From assembly GCA_011057845.1 (NCBI GenBank), contig DSDB01000204.1, forward strand, positions 1-5,588: DNA of 5,588 nucleotides, given 5' to 3'. Shown here piece by piece: positions 1 through 5,588 of this stretch. The DNA is from Phycisphaerales bacterium (GTDB lineage: Bacteria; Planctomycetota; Phycisphaerae; Sedimentisphaerales; Anaerobacaceae). The notes under the pieces were generated by a model, which worked only from the letters and a program-made list of their open reading frames with translations, was not told the DNA's origin and made no database searches. Numbering within the stretch: the stretch's first letter is position 1; each line of letters opens with the position of its first letter. Both the position numbers and the translations under genes were made by a program.

Positions 1-2
1 GG

Positions 3-2255
3 GATGGCTCCTGGGAGTCATTTGCCCAAGCCGAGCAGCAGGCCCGCGATATGACGTTCAGAAACGACCAGGGGGAGTCGGCCGAGACGCTCTTTCAGGT
101 TCCGCCGGATGCGATGAAGGCCAGGAGTAATCCCGCTGGGGCCTGGTCCGGGGCGGATTCGGTGACGCTGGACGCCTTTCGGCCGGAGAAGCTGGACCGG
201 CTCTATGTTCTGGGCGGCTGTGCCGGGCTGTCGAGGCAGGCCGCGGAACGGCTGCTGCGACCGCTGGAATCCATGCGCGTGGGGGGCAGGATTGGGGTAG
301 TCGCGGCGAAGGAGGCGGCCCAAGTGGCCCTCAACGGCGAGGTGGCGTTGCGGGGCCAGACGGCGACCCCGGTGGCCTCAGGCTACGTGGGGGAGAATCT
401 GGATGGTATTCGAGGACGCCAGGGGCAGTTAGGGCTGGTGCCGTCGCAGGAGCGGGCGATTCCTGTCCTGGGCCAATACGATGTGGTGGTGGTTGGCGGC
501 GGAACGGGCGGGGCGCCGGCGGCTATTTCGTCGGCCCGCCAGGGGGCGCGGACGCTGCTGGTGGAGTACCTCAACGGCCTGGGGGGTGTCGGGACGATGG
601 GGTTGATCAGCAAGTATTACTACGGCTACATTAAGGGTTTCACCGCGGAGGTCGATGCGGGCGTCCAGGCGCTGGGTGATGGACGGCCTCAGGGCCCGGC
701 GTGGAGTCCTCAATGGAAGGCCGAGTGGTACCGCCAGGAGTTGCGTAAGGCCGGGGCGGACGTGTGGTTTCGGACGCTTGGCTGCGGGGCGTTTGTCTGC
801 GAGGGCAAGGTGGCGGGCGTGGGGGTTGCGACGCCGCACGGGCGCGGGGTGGTGCTGGCGAAGGTGGTGATTGATTCGACGGGCAACTCGGACATCGCGG
901 CGGCTGGCGGGGCCGAGACGGTTTATACCGATGAGATGTCCGTGGCGGTGCAGGGGTCGGGGCTACCGCCGTGGAAGGTGGGCACGGGTTACACCAATAC
1001 CGATTGGACGTTCATCGACGACGGAGACATGGTGGACGTCTGGCGGGCCTACGTGACGGCCAAGAACAAGTACACCGACGCCTATGACCTCGGACAGTTG
1101 CAGGATACGCGGGAGCGGCGGCGGATTGTCGGGGATTTCACGCTCTCGCCGATGGATATATCGCTGGGCCGGACGTTCCCGGACACCATTGTGATCTCAC
1201 GGAGCAATTTTGACACGCACGGCTATACGGAGCACCCGGTGTTTCTGATTCGCCCGCCGGATCGCGAGGCGATGCTGGTGAACGTGCCGTACCGGTGTCT
1301 GCTGCCGAAGGGCCTGGAAGGGATACTGGTGACGGGTCTGGGCGTCAGCGCCCACCGCGATGCGATGCCGGTGATCCGGATGCAGCCGGATATCCAGAAC
1401 CAGGGCTACGCAGCGGGTGTGGCCGCGGCGATCGCCGCGGCCGGGGGCACGCCGCTTCGCGGGATTGATCTGAAGGCTGTGCAGGGCCACCTGGTCGATA
1501 AGGGCAACATGCCCGAGACGGTGTTGACCGATGGGGATTCGCTGCCCATGCCTGCCGAGCGGGTTGCCGAGGCGGTGAGGAACGTGGCCGAGGACTACAA
1601 CGACCTGGAGATTGTGCTGGCGCATATCGGGCAGGCCTTGCCGCTGCTGCGTGAGGCCTACGGCAAGGCCGAGACGCCCAAGGGCAAGTTGGCTTACGCG
1701 CATATTCTTGGGATGGTGGGCGATGGCACGGGCGTCGAGACGCTACTGTCGGCGGTGGAGTCGACGGCGTGGGACAAGGGCTGGGACTACACTGGCATGG
1801 GCCAGTTCGGGATGAGCATGAGCGCTCTGGACAGCCTGATTGTGGCCCTGGGGCGGACGCGGGATGCCCGGGCGGTCGATGTGTTGATCCGCCGTATGGA
1901 ACAGCTCGAAACCGACAGCGAGTTCTCGCACCACCGCGCCGTGGCGATGGCGTGCGAGACGCTGGGCGACCCCGACGCGGCGCCGGCCCTGGCGGCGCTG
2001 CTGCGCAAACCGGGGATGATGGGGCATGCCTTTACCGGCATCGAGGAGGCGCTGGCCGGTACGCCGCCCAGTCCGGTGGACAACTCGACGCGGAACAACT
2101 CGCTGAAAGAACTGACGCTGGCGCGGGCCCTGTACCGCTGCGGCGACTATGAGGGGCTGGGCGAGACGATACTGCGACGGTACGCGAACGACCTGAGGGC
2201 CCATTATGCGCGGCATGCGCAGGGTGTTCTTGGACAGAAGGATAAGGGGCGTTGA
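3..2255 (+). CDS. FAD-dependent oxidoreductase (PF12831-like) with HEAT-like C-terminal region, 5' partial
   Basis: This is a flavin-dependent oxidoreductase, probably cytosolic, with unknown substrate. The frame is open back to the window edge with no stop, and the first internal ATG (position 51) has no Shine-Dalgarno, so the true start lies upstream. Numbering from that ATG, a Rossmann dinucleotide-binding motif (VVVVGGGTGG, residues 145-154) is followed by Glu172 at the end of the second strand, expected to bind the FAD ribose. A second conserved FAD-contacting block, as seen at the end of FAD_oxidored domains, begins at ILVTGLGVSAHRDA (425-438) and ends in an alanine-rich helix. Residues about 505-720 are helical and contain HEAT-like units, for example 599-616 and 638-653 (Leu-Gly-x-x-x-Asp-x-x-Ala pattern). 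Residues 48-96 resemble the 422-465 block, so the complete protein may hold a second, upstream FAD module. No signal peptide can be judged because the N-terminus is missing. Family assignment is confident; substrate is not. [No confidence value was given in the original answer; the 0 here is a placeholder.]. Confidence 0.
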   Translation, partial: DGSWESFAQAEQQARDMTFRNDQGESAETLFQVPPDAMKARSNPAGAWSGADSVTLDAFRPEKLDRLYVLGGCAGLSRQAAERLLRPLESMRVGGRIGVVAAKEAAQVALNGEVALRGQTATPVASGYVGENLDGIRGRQGQLGLVPSQERAIPVLGQYDVVVVGGGTGGAPAAISSARQGARTLLVEYLNGLGGVGTMGLISKYYYGYIKGFTAEVDAGVQALGDGRPQGPAWSPQWKAEWYRQELRKAGADVWFRTLGCGAFVCEGKVAGVGVATPHGRGVVLAKVVIDSTGNSDIAAAGGAETVYTDEMSVAVQGSGLPPWKVGTGYTNTDWTFIDDGDMVDVWRAYVTAKNKYTDAYDLGQLQDTRERRRIVGDFTLSPMDISLGRTFPDTIVISRSNFDTHGYTEHPVFLIRPPDREAMLVNVPYRCLLPKGLEGILVTGLGVSAHRDAMPVIRMQPDIQNQGYAAGVAAAIAAAGGTPLRGIDLKAVQGHLVDKGNMPETVLTDGDSLPMPAERVAEAVRNVAEDYNDLEIVLAHIGQALPLLREAYGKAETPKGKLAYAHILGMVGDGTGVETLLSAVESTAWDKGWDYTGMGQFGMSMSALDSLIVALGRTRDARAVDVLIRRMEQLETDSEFSHHRAVAMACETLGDPDAAPALAALLRKPGMMGHAFTGIEEALAGTPPSPVDNSTRNNSLKELTLARALYRCGDYEGLGETILRRYANDLRAHYARHAQGVLGQKDKGR

Positions 2256-2310
2256 ATGAGGTGTGATGGAGGTGACATTGGTTTGCCGTAGGAAGAGCCT
2301 GCCGATGCGA

Positions 2311-2350
2311 GGGCCCGATGCTTCGCTCTGCTCAGCATGACAACGAAATG
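2311..2350 (-). repeat. Short dispersed-repeat-like element with imperfect hairpin
   Basis: On the minus strand this stretch contains TCATGCTGAGCAGAGCGAAG followed by CATCGGGCCC. This resembles a short repeat family scattered in the intergenic DNA of many bacterial genomes, whose spurious translation reads CHAEQSEAS or CHAERSEAS. The core forms an imperfect hairpin: ATGCT at 2318-2322 pairs with AGCAT at 2334-2338. Two inner G-C pairs lie around a 3-base loop at 2327-2329, with two mismatches between outer and inner stem; in minus-strand RNA these would be tandem G-A mismatches. A CCGATGC direct repeat (2302-2308 and 2315-2321) abuts it. It sits in the 123-base gap between the FAD gene and the isomerase-like gene. 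No T-run follows, so it is not a classic intrinsic terminator. No promoter can be supported in the rest of this gap. Only one copy is in the window, so repeat status rests on recognition. Confidence 0.55.
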
Positions 2351-2364
2351 AGTGTTTAAGCCAT

Positions 2365-2370
2365 AGGAGG
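2365..2370 (+). promoter_or_regulatory. Strong Shine-Dalgarno for the isomerase-like gene
   Basis: AGGAGG lies 8 bases before the ATG at 2379, a near-perfect match to the anti-Shine-Dalgarno sequence. It fixes the start and suggests that this gene begins a well-translated unit after the intergenic gap. Confidence 0.85.
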
Positions 2371-2378
2371 ATGCAATC

Positions 2379-3413
2379 ATGGCAGGACAGTACCGATTCT
2401 CGTTTGGACCGTGGAACATCCACGAGGGGGCCGATCCGTTCGGTCCGACGGTTCGCGGTCCCATCAGTTTCGCCAAGAAGCTCACGATGTACAAGAAGCT
2501 CGGCTTCGACGGCGTGCAGTTCCACGATGACGATGCCGTGCCGGAGATGGACAAACTCGGCCCGCAGGAGATCACGGCCAAGGCGGCGGAAGTCCGCAAG
2601 ATGCTTGACGGCGAGGGTCTGGCGGCGGAGTTTGTCGCGCCTCGGCTCTGGGAAGGGCCGGACACCATCGACGGCGGGTATACGGCGAACAGCCCGGCCG
2701 CCCGGCAGTACGCCAGGGACCGCACGCGGCGGTGCATCGATATCGCCGATGCCCTCGGATGCGACCTGATCGTACTGTGGCTGGCTCGCGAGGGGACGTA
2801 TATCCGCGAGGCCAAGGACTCCAGGGTGGCTGTCGAGCGGATCATCGAGGCGATCAACGACATGCTGGCCTATCATCCGAAGGTGCGTATCGCTATCGAG
2901 CCCAAGCCGAACGAACCGATGGACCACGCTTATATTCCGACGACGGGCCATGCGGTGGCGGTGGCGTACAAGACGAGCGATCCGGCCCGCGTCGGGGTCA
3001 ATATCGAGAGTGCCCACGCGATTCTGGCCGGGCTCGATCCGTCCGACGAGATGGGTTTCGCGCTGGCGTACGACAAGCTGTATACGGTGCATCTGAACGA
3101 CCAGAATGGGCTGAAGTTCGACGAAGACAAGACGTTCGGATCGGTGGATCTGCGCCGGGCGTTCAATCAGGTGCGAATCCTCGACGCCTACGACTACGGC
3201 CGAAAGGGCGAGTTCGTGGGGCTGGACGTCAAGGCCATGCGGACGCAGAAGCAGGAGGTCGCCACCAAGCATCTGAGCAACAGCCGGGACGTGTTCCTGC
3301 GGCTGGTGGACCTCGTTCGCCGCCTGGACATGAAGAAGATCAAGGCGCTGGTTGAGGCGCGGGACTATGAAGAACTGGATATGCTGATTATCAGCCACCT
3401 GATGGGCAAGTGA
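2379..3413 (+). CDS. Xylose-isomerase-like TIM-barrel sugar isomerase
   Basis: This 344-residue protein follows the class I (actinobacterial-type) xylose isomerase pattern along its length: RFSFGPW (6-12), DPFG (19-22), VQFHDDD (46-52), DGGYTAN (98-104), AREG...AKD (136-146), IEPKPNEP (173-180), the E-S-A-H motif (210-213), NDQNGLKFDED (240-250) and LDVKAMRT (282-289). By alignment from memory to the Streptomyces enzyme, catalytic His49/Asp52, metal ligands Glu174, Glu210, His213, Asp248, Asp250, Asp283 and catalytic Lys176 are kept. The ligand equivalent to Asp245 is His238. A His at this place is known in L-rhamnose isomerase and D-tagatose 3-epimerase, so the substrate may not be xylose. 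A two-metal aldose-ketose isomerase role in the cytosol is the best guess. The gene is shorter than typical XylA (about 390 residues) because the C-terminal dimer arm is reduced. The start is set by AGGAGG. It overlaps the deacetylase gene downstream, consistent with an operon. Confidence 0.9.
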   Translation: MAGQYRFSFGPWNIHEGADPFGPTVRGPISFAKKLTMYKKLGFDGVQFHDDDAVPEMDKLGPQEITAKAAEVRKMLDGEGLAAEFVAPRLWEGPDTIDGGYTANSPAARQYARDRTRRCIDIADALGCDLIVLWLAREGTYIREAKDSRVAVERIIEAINDMLAYHPKVRIAIEPKPNEPMDHAYIPTTGHAVAVAYKTSDPARVGVNIESAHAILAGLDPSDEMGFALAYDKLYTVHLNDQNGLKFDEDKTFGSVDLRRAFNQVRILDAYDYGRKGEFVGLDVKAMRTQKQEVATKHLSNSRDVFLRLVDLVRRLDMKKIKALVEARDYEELDMLIISHLMGK

Positions 3414-4186
3414 AGACTATGGCCGGAAACGACAGGAAAGTGGCTCTGAGCTTTGGGGCTCACCCGGATGACGCGGAGTTCATGTGCGCCGGGACGCTGG
3501 CGCTGTTGCGTGAGCGTGGCTGGGAGATTCATATCTCGACAATGACGCCGGGCGACTGCGGGACGGTGCAGTACGACCGCGAGCAGATCAGCCGCATCCG
3601 TCGGGACGAGGCGGCCACGGCGACGGCGATTCTCGATGGGACGTATCACTGCCTGGAATCGGGCGACATCTTCATCATGTATGACCGACCGACCCTTCTG
3701 AAGGGTATTGAACTGGTCCGCAAGGTCCGCCCGACGGTTGTCTTTACGCTCAGTCCCGTGGACTACATGGTCGATCACGAGACGACCGCCCGACTGGCCC
3801 AGACGGCGTGCTTCGCCTGCGGCGCGGTCAACGTCCGGACGCCCGGCGCCGAACCGTTCGAACCGGTGCCGTACCTGTATTATATGGACCCGGTGGAGGG
3901 CAAGGACAACCTCGGCAGGGCGGTTGAGCCCGGTATGATCGTCGATATCGGTTCGGTGATGCAGACCAAGCAGCGGATGCTGTGCTGCCACGAGAGCCAG
4001 CGCAACTGGCTGCTCGAACATCACGGCATGGACGATTATGTCGGCATGATGAAGACCTTTGCCGAGCACCGCGGCCGACAGGCGGGCTGCACGTATGGCG
4101 AGGGCTTCCGCCAGCACCTGGGTCATGCCTACCCGCGGGACAACATCCTGGCGGCCGAATTGGGTGGACGGGTCCATATTCCATAA
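3410..4186 (+). CDS. PIG-L/LmbE family zinc-dependent deacetylase
   Basis: This 258-residue protein belongs to the LmbE/PIG-L family, which removes acetyl groups from N-acetylglucosamine-type sugars and their conjugates (GlcNAc-PI, GlcNAc-inositol, GlcNAc-malate, diacetylchitobiose). The hallmark AHPDD is at 17-21: His18 and Asp21 should bind zinc and Asp20 act as general base. DYMVDHETT (118-126) gives His123 as third zinc ligand. Where MshB and BshB-type enzymes carry a His three residues before that ligand, this protein has Met120. No signal peptide or membrane segment is seen, so it is cytosolic. The GTG start at 3410 overlaps the preceding TGA (GTGA), which implies translational coupling. 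ATG at 3419 would also work and puts AHPDD at residue 14; neither has a good ribosome-binding site. The next gene starts 11 bases after the stop. Neighbouring deaminase-fold and kinase genes favour a catabolic amino-sugar role over mycothiol or bacillithiol synthesis. Confidence 0.92.
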   Translation: MKTMAGNDRKVALSFGAHPDDAEFMCAGTLALLRERGWEIHISTMTPGDCGTVQYDREQISRIRRDEAATATAILDGTYHCLESGDIFIMYDRPTLLKGIELVRKVRPTVVFTLSPVDYMVDHETTARLAQTACFACGAVNVRTPGAEPFEPVPYLYYMDPVEGKDNLGRAVEPGMIVDIGSVMQTKQRMLCCHESQRNWLLEHHGMDDYVGMMKTFAEHRGRQAGCTYGEGFRQHLGHAYPRDNILAAELGGRVHIP

Positions 4187-4190
4187 GGAG
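4185..4190 (+). promoter_or_regulatory. Shine-Dalgarno overlapping the deacetylase stop codon
   Basis: AAGGAG begins inside the TAA stop of the deacetylase gene (4184-4186) and lies 7 bases before the ATG at 4198. It decides the start of the NagB-like gene at 4198, although the reading frame stays open further upstream to 3982, and it points to translational coupling between the two genes. Confidence 0.85.
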
Positions 4191-4197
4191 AACGCGG

Positions 4198-5127
4198 ATG
4201 GCTCGAAAACGGAGTATGCTGGCGCCGGACTGGTGGGACTACACGACGCTGGACGATGCGTTGCTCAATGACGCGGCGAAGCTGACGGCCGAGGATATGC
4301 TGTCTTTGGGCCGCGACGGTTTCAAGGTCGTCTTCTATGACACGCTGGAGGATTTCTACCTGGCCGAGGCGCTGGAGTACATCGCGGCATGGCGGCAGGC
4401 GACGGCGGATAACCCGGCCGGGATTTGCGGCCCCATCGGGCCGACCGAGCAACTTCCGCTGGTGGCGAGGCTGGTGAATGAACTGGGACTGGACCTGTCG
4501 AATGCCCATTTCTGGGGCATGGATGAGTGGTTCATGGATGGGGCGGAGGTTCCCATCGACCATCCGCTGTCGTTCGCCAAGGCGGATATGGAGCTGTGCT
4601 TCGACCGCATTGCCGACGACCTGAAGATGCCCCCGTCGAATATTCATTTTCCCAAGGCCGACACGAGGCCTTACGTACAAAGATGGGAAGGCGTGCGATG
4701 CGTTGTGATGCAGGGGGGCCAGGGCGATATCAAGCACTGGGCGTTCAACGACCCGGTTCGGCGCGAGGGGCCCTACAAAGATGCACCGCCGTCGCCCACG
4801 GAATACCGAAAGCTCTCGACGCGTGTGGTGGACCTGCATCCGGTGACGGTGATGCAGAACGCGCGAACCAGCGGCGGGGGCGTGGTCACGTCCGTGCCGG
4901 TCAAGGCGATGACCGTCGGGCCGGTGCAGACCTGGCGGGCCGAGAAGGTGTCCATCTGGCAGGCGGGCATGCACGACAATCCATTTGGGATGCGGCTGAC
5001 GACATTGATGATCGGCAAGCGCGTCGCCGACAGCGCCGTGCCGATGTCGCTGCTGGCGGACCATCCGAACGTGCAGTTCAACTTCTACCGGCCCGCCATC
5101 GGCACGTGCCGGGCCGAGATGCACTGA
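4198..5127 (+). CDS. NagB-like (glucosamine-6-phosphate deaminase/6-phosphogluconolactonase fold) protein with altered active site
   Basis: This 309-residue protein has the NagB/RpiA-type fold. WGMDEWF (106-112) matches the MDEY block of NagB, where the Asp (here Asp109) is the deprotonating base. MQGGQGD (171-177) followed by KHWAFNDP (179-186) matches the GGVGNDGHIAFNEP block, and PVKAMTVG (234-241) matches its PKYALTVG. NagB catalyses deamination and isomerisation of glucosamine 6-phosphate to fructose 6-phosphate and ammonia. Here His180 of the ring-opening triad is kept, but the NagB Asp141 position is Ile178 and the Glu148 position is Asp185. The phosphate loop PTGGT appears as PIGPT (79-83), and no GxxKA lysine motif is seen after the PVKAMTVG block. 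It is longer than E. coli NagB (266), mainly at the N-terminus. A deaminase/isomerase acting on an unusual or unphosphorylated amino sugar is plausible; a lactonase-like role is possible. The start at 4198 is chosen for its Shine-Dalgarno. Confidence 0.85.
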   Translation: MARKRSMLAPDWWDYTTLDDALLNDAAKLTAEDMLSLGRDGFKVVFYDTLEDFYLAEALEYIAAWRQATADNPAGICGPIGPTEQLPLVARLVNELGLDLSNAHFWGMDEWFMDGAEVPIDHPLSFAKADMELCFDRIADDLKMPPSNIHFPKADTRPYVQRWEGVRCVVMQGGQGDIKHWAFNDPVRREGPYKDAPPSPTEYRKLSTRVVDLHPVTVMQNARTSGGGVVTSVPVKAMTVGPVQTWRAEKVSIWQAGMHDNPFGMRLTTLMIGKRVADSAVPMSLLADHPNVQFNFYRPAIGTCRAEMH

Positions 5128-5142
5128 CTCGACAGCCTGCGT

Positions 5143-5146
5143 GGAG
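5143..5146 (+). promoter_or_regulatory. Shine-Dalgarno for the PfkB kinase gene
   Basis: GGAG lies 8 bases before the ATG at 5155, inside the 27-base gap after the NagB-like stop. It supports the start of the kinase gene that runs off the window. Confidence 0.75.
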
Positions 5147-5154
5147 TAACAGAT

Positions 5155-5588
5155 ATGGCAACGGATGTCCTGATCCTGAATACGGCCGCGTGCGATCTGC
5201 GGCATGAGGCGTTTGACTTCGTGGATAAGCTCGTCGGAGCCGGTGGCCTGGCCAAGTGCCGGACCGAGGATATGCCCGACTACCCGCAATCACAGATGAA
5301 ACGGTGGATCGACGACGGCTTCGCCACGGCGGGCGGACCGGGCAACACGGCGCCGTTGATTGCGCGAACCGGCCTGAAGGTGGCCGTCGGCGTCAATCTC
5401 GGGGCCGGGGATTACGGCGGGCTGGACGCCCAGGGGCGGTTCTTCCACGATACGATGGCCGCCAACGGCATTGATATGTCGGCGACGTTCGTGCACCCGC
5501 GGCTGCCCACGGGGACCACGTTCATCCACAGCACCACCGGCGAGCACGACCGGGGCGGCATCGCCTATTTCCCCAACGCCAACAACGA
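5155..5588 (+). CDS. PfkB/ribokinase-family carbohydrate kinase, 3' partial
   Basis: The first 144 codons of a sugar kinase are present and the frame is still open at the window end. The PfkB N-terminal signature is clear: AGGPGNTAPLIARTG (59-73), then VAVGVNLGAGDYGG (76-89), the family's G-x-x-G-x-D-x-x-G pattern, then a Gly-Ile-Asp segment (105-107) and PTGTTFIHST (118-127), the strand that usually follows the substrate lid. The second signature (DTxGAGD, with the catalytic Asp) lies beyond the window. The stretch between the first strand (4-9) and the GG motif is longer than in E. coli ribokinase, with an Asp/Lys/Arg-rich piece around 33-54 that may alter the lid or sugar site. Known family substrates include fructose, ribose, 2-keto-3-deoxygluconate, tagatose 6-phosphate and glucosamine; which applies cannot be told. 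It follows the NagB-like gene by 27 bases and should be co-transcribed, supplying the phosphorylation step of the pathway. Confidence 0.88.
   Translation, partial: MATDVLILNTAACDLRHEAFDFVDKLVGAGGLAKCRTEDMPDYPQSQMKRWIDDGFATAGGPGNTAPLIARTGLKVAVGVNLGAGDYGGLDAQGRFFHDTMAANGIDMSATFVHPRLPTGTTFIHSTTGEHDRGGIAYFPNANN

Noticed and set aside
51..53. ATG at 51 as the real start of the FAD oxidoreductase.
   Set aside because: There is no Shine-Dalgarno before it, the frame is open to the window edge, and the first 100 residues look like the end of an FAD module rather than a protein start.
2318..2338. The intergenic hairpin as a Rho-independent terminator for the FAD gene.
   Set aside because: The stem is interrupted by mismatches and no run of T follows on either strand.
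1743..3398. A 551-codon open frame on the minus strand across the FAD gene, the intergenic gap and the isomerase-like gene.
   Set aside because: It is antisense to two genes with clear conserved motifs, its translation is rich in Arg, His and Pro without any recognisable domain, and GC-rich coding DNA routinely leaves such frames open. Its middle is the translated dispersed repeat.
3410..4186. Assignment of the deacetylase as mycothiol (MshB) or bacillithiol (BshB) biosynthesis enzyme.
   Set aside because: No other thiol-synthesis gene is nearby, the His before the third zinc ligand is Met, and the neighbours are sugar-catabolic.
3982..4197. A 72-residue N-terminal extension of the NagB-like protein.
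   Set aside because: It would be read in another frame through the conserved end of the deacetylase gene, has the composition of an out-of-frame translation, and the ATG at 4198 has AAGGAG at good spacing.
4129..5289. A 386-codon minus-strand open frame across the NagB-like gene and both its flanks.
   Set aside because: It is the antisense shadow of the NagB-like gene and has no recognisable domain; the plus-strand genes have family motifs and ribosome-binding sites.

Overview
The window is GC-rich and densely coding. All genes lie on the + strand, and it reads as a fragment of a carbohydrate-catabolism cluster. The gene set is a PF12831-type FAD oxidoreductase with a HEAT-like tail, a xylose-isomerase-like TIM barrel, a PIG-L/LmbE deacetylase, a NagB-like deaminase and a PfkB kinase. 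Together with the family flavour of the proteins, this suggests a planctomycete or another member of the PVC group. That placement is inference: there is no rRNA or phylogenetic marker here.

Layout. Positions 3-2255 hold the 3' part of a large FAD-dependent oxidoreductase gene that enters from upstream. Positions 2256-2378 are the only sizeable intergenic gap (123 bases). It carries a short dispersed-repeat-like element with an imperfect hairpin and then a very good Shine-Dalgarno for the next gene. From 2379 the genes are packed as a probable operon: xylose-isomerase-like protein (2379-3413), PIG-L deacetylase (3410-4186, overlapping the previous stop), NagB-like protein (4198-5127, with a ribosome-binding site that overlaps the previous stop) and the N-terminal part of a PfkB-family sugar kinase (5155 to the window end, open).

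How they may work together. Deacetylase + isomerase-like enzyme + amino-sugar deaminase/isomerase fold + sugar kinase is the parts list of a pathway that takes an N-acetylated amino sugar, or a conjugate of one, into central metabolism. The FAD enzyme may oxidise a sugar or related substrate. Three of the enzymes depart from textbook active sites. The isomerase-like protein has His where xylose isomerase has a metal-binding Asp. The NagB-like protein has lost the Asp of the Asp-x-His ring-opening motif and does not show the usual phosphate-binding loop or lysine. The deacetylase has Met where characterised LmbE enzymes often have a His near the third zinc ligand. The substrates are therefore probably not the standard ones, and the cluster is best read as an uncharacterised amino-sugar (or similar) pathway. 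No mobile element, tRNA, rRNA or CRISPR array is visible.
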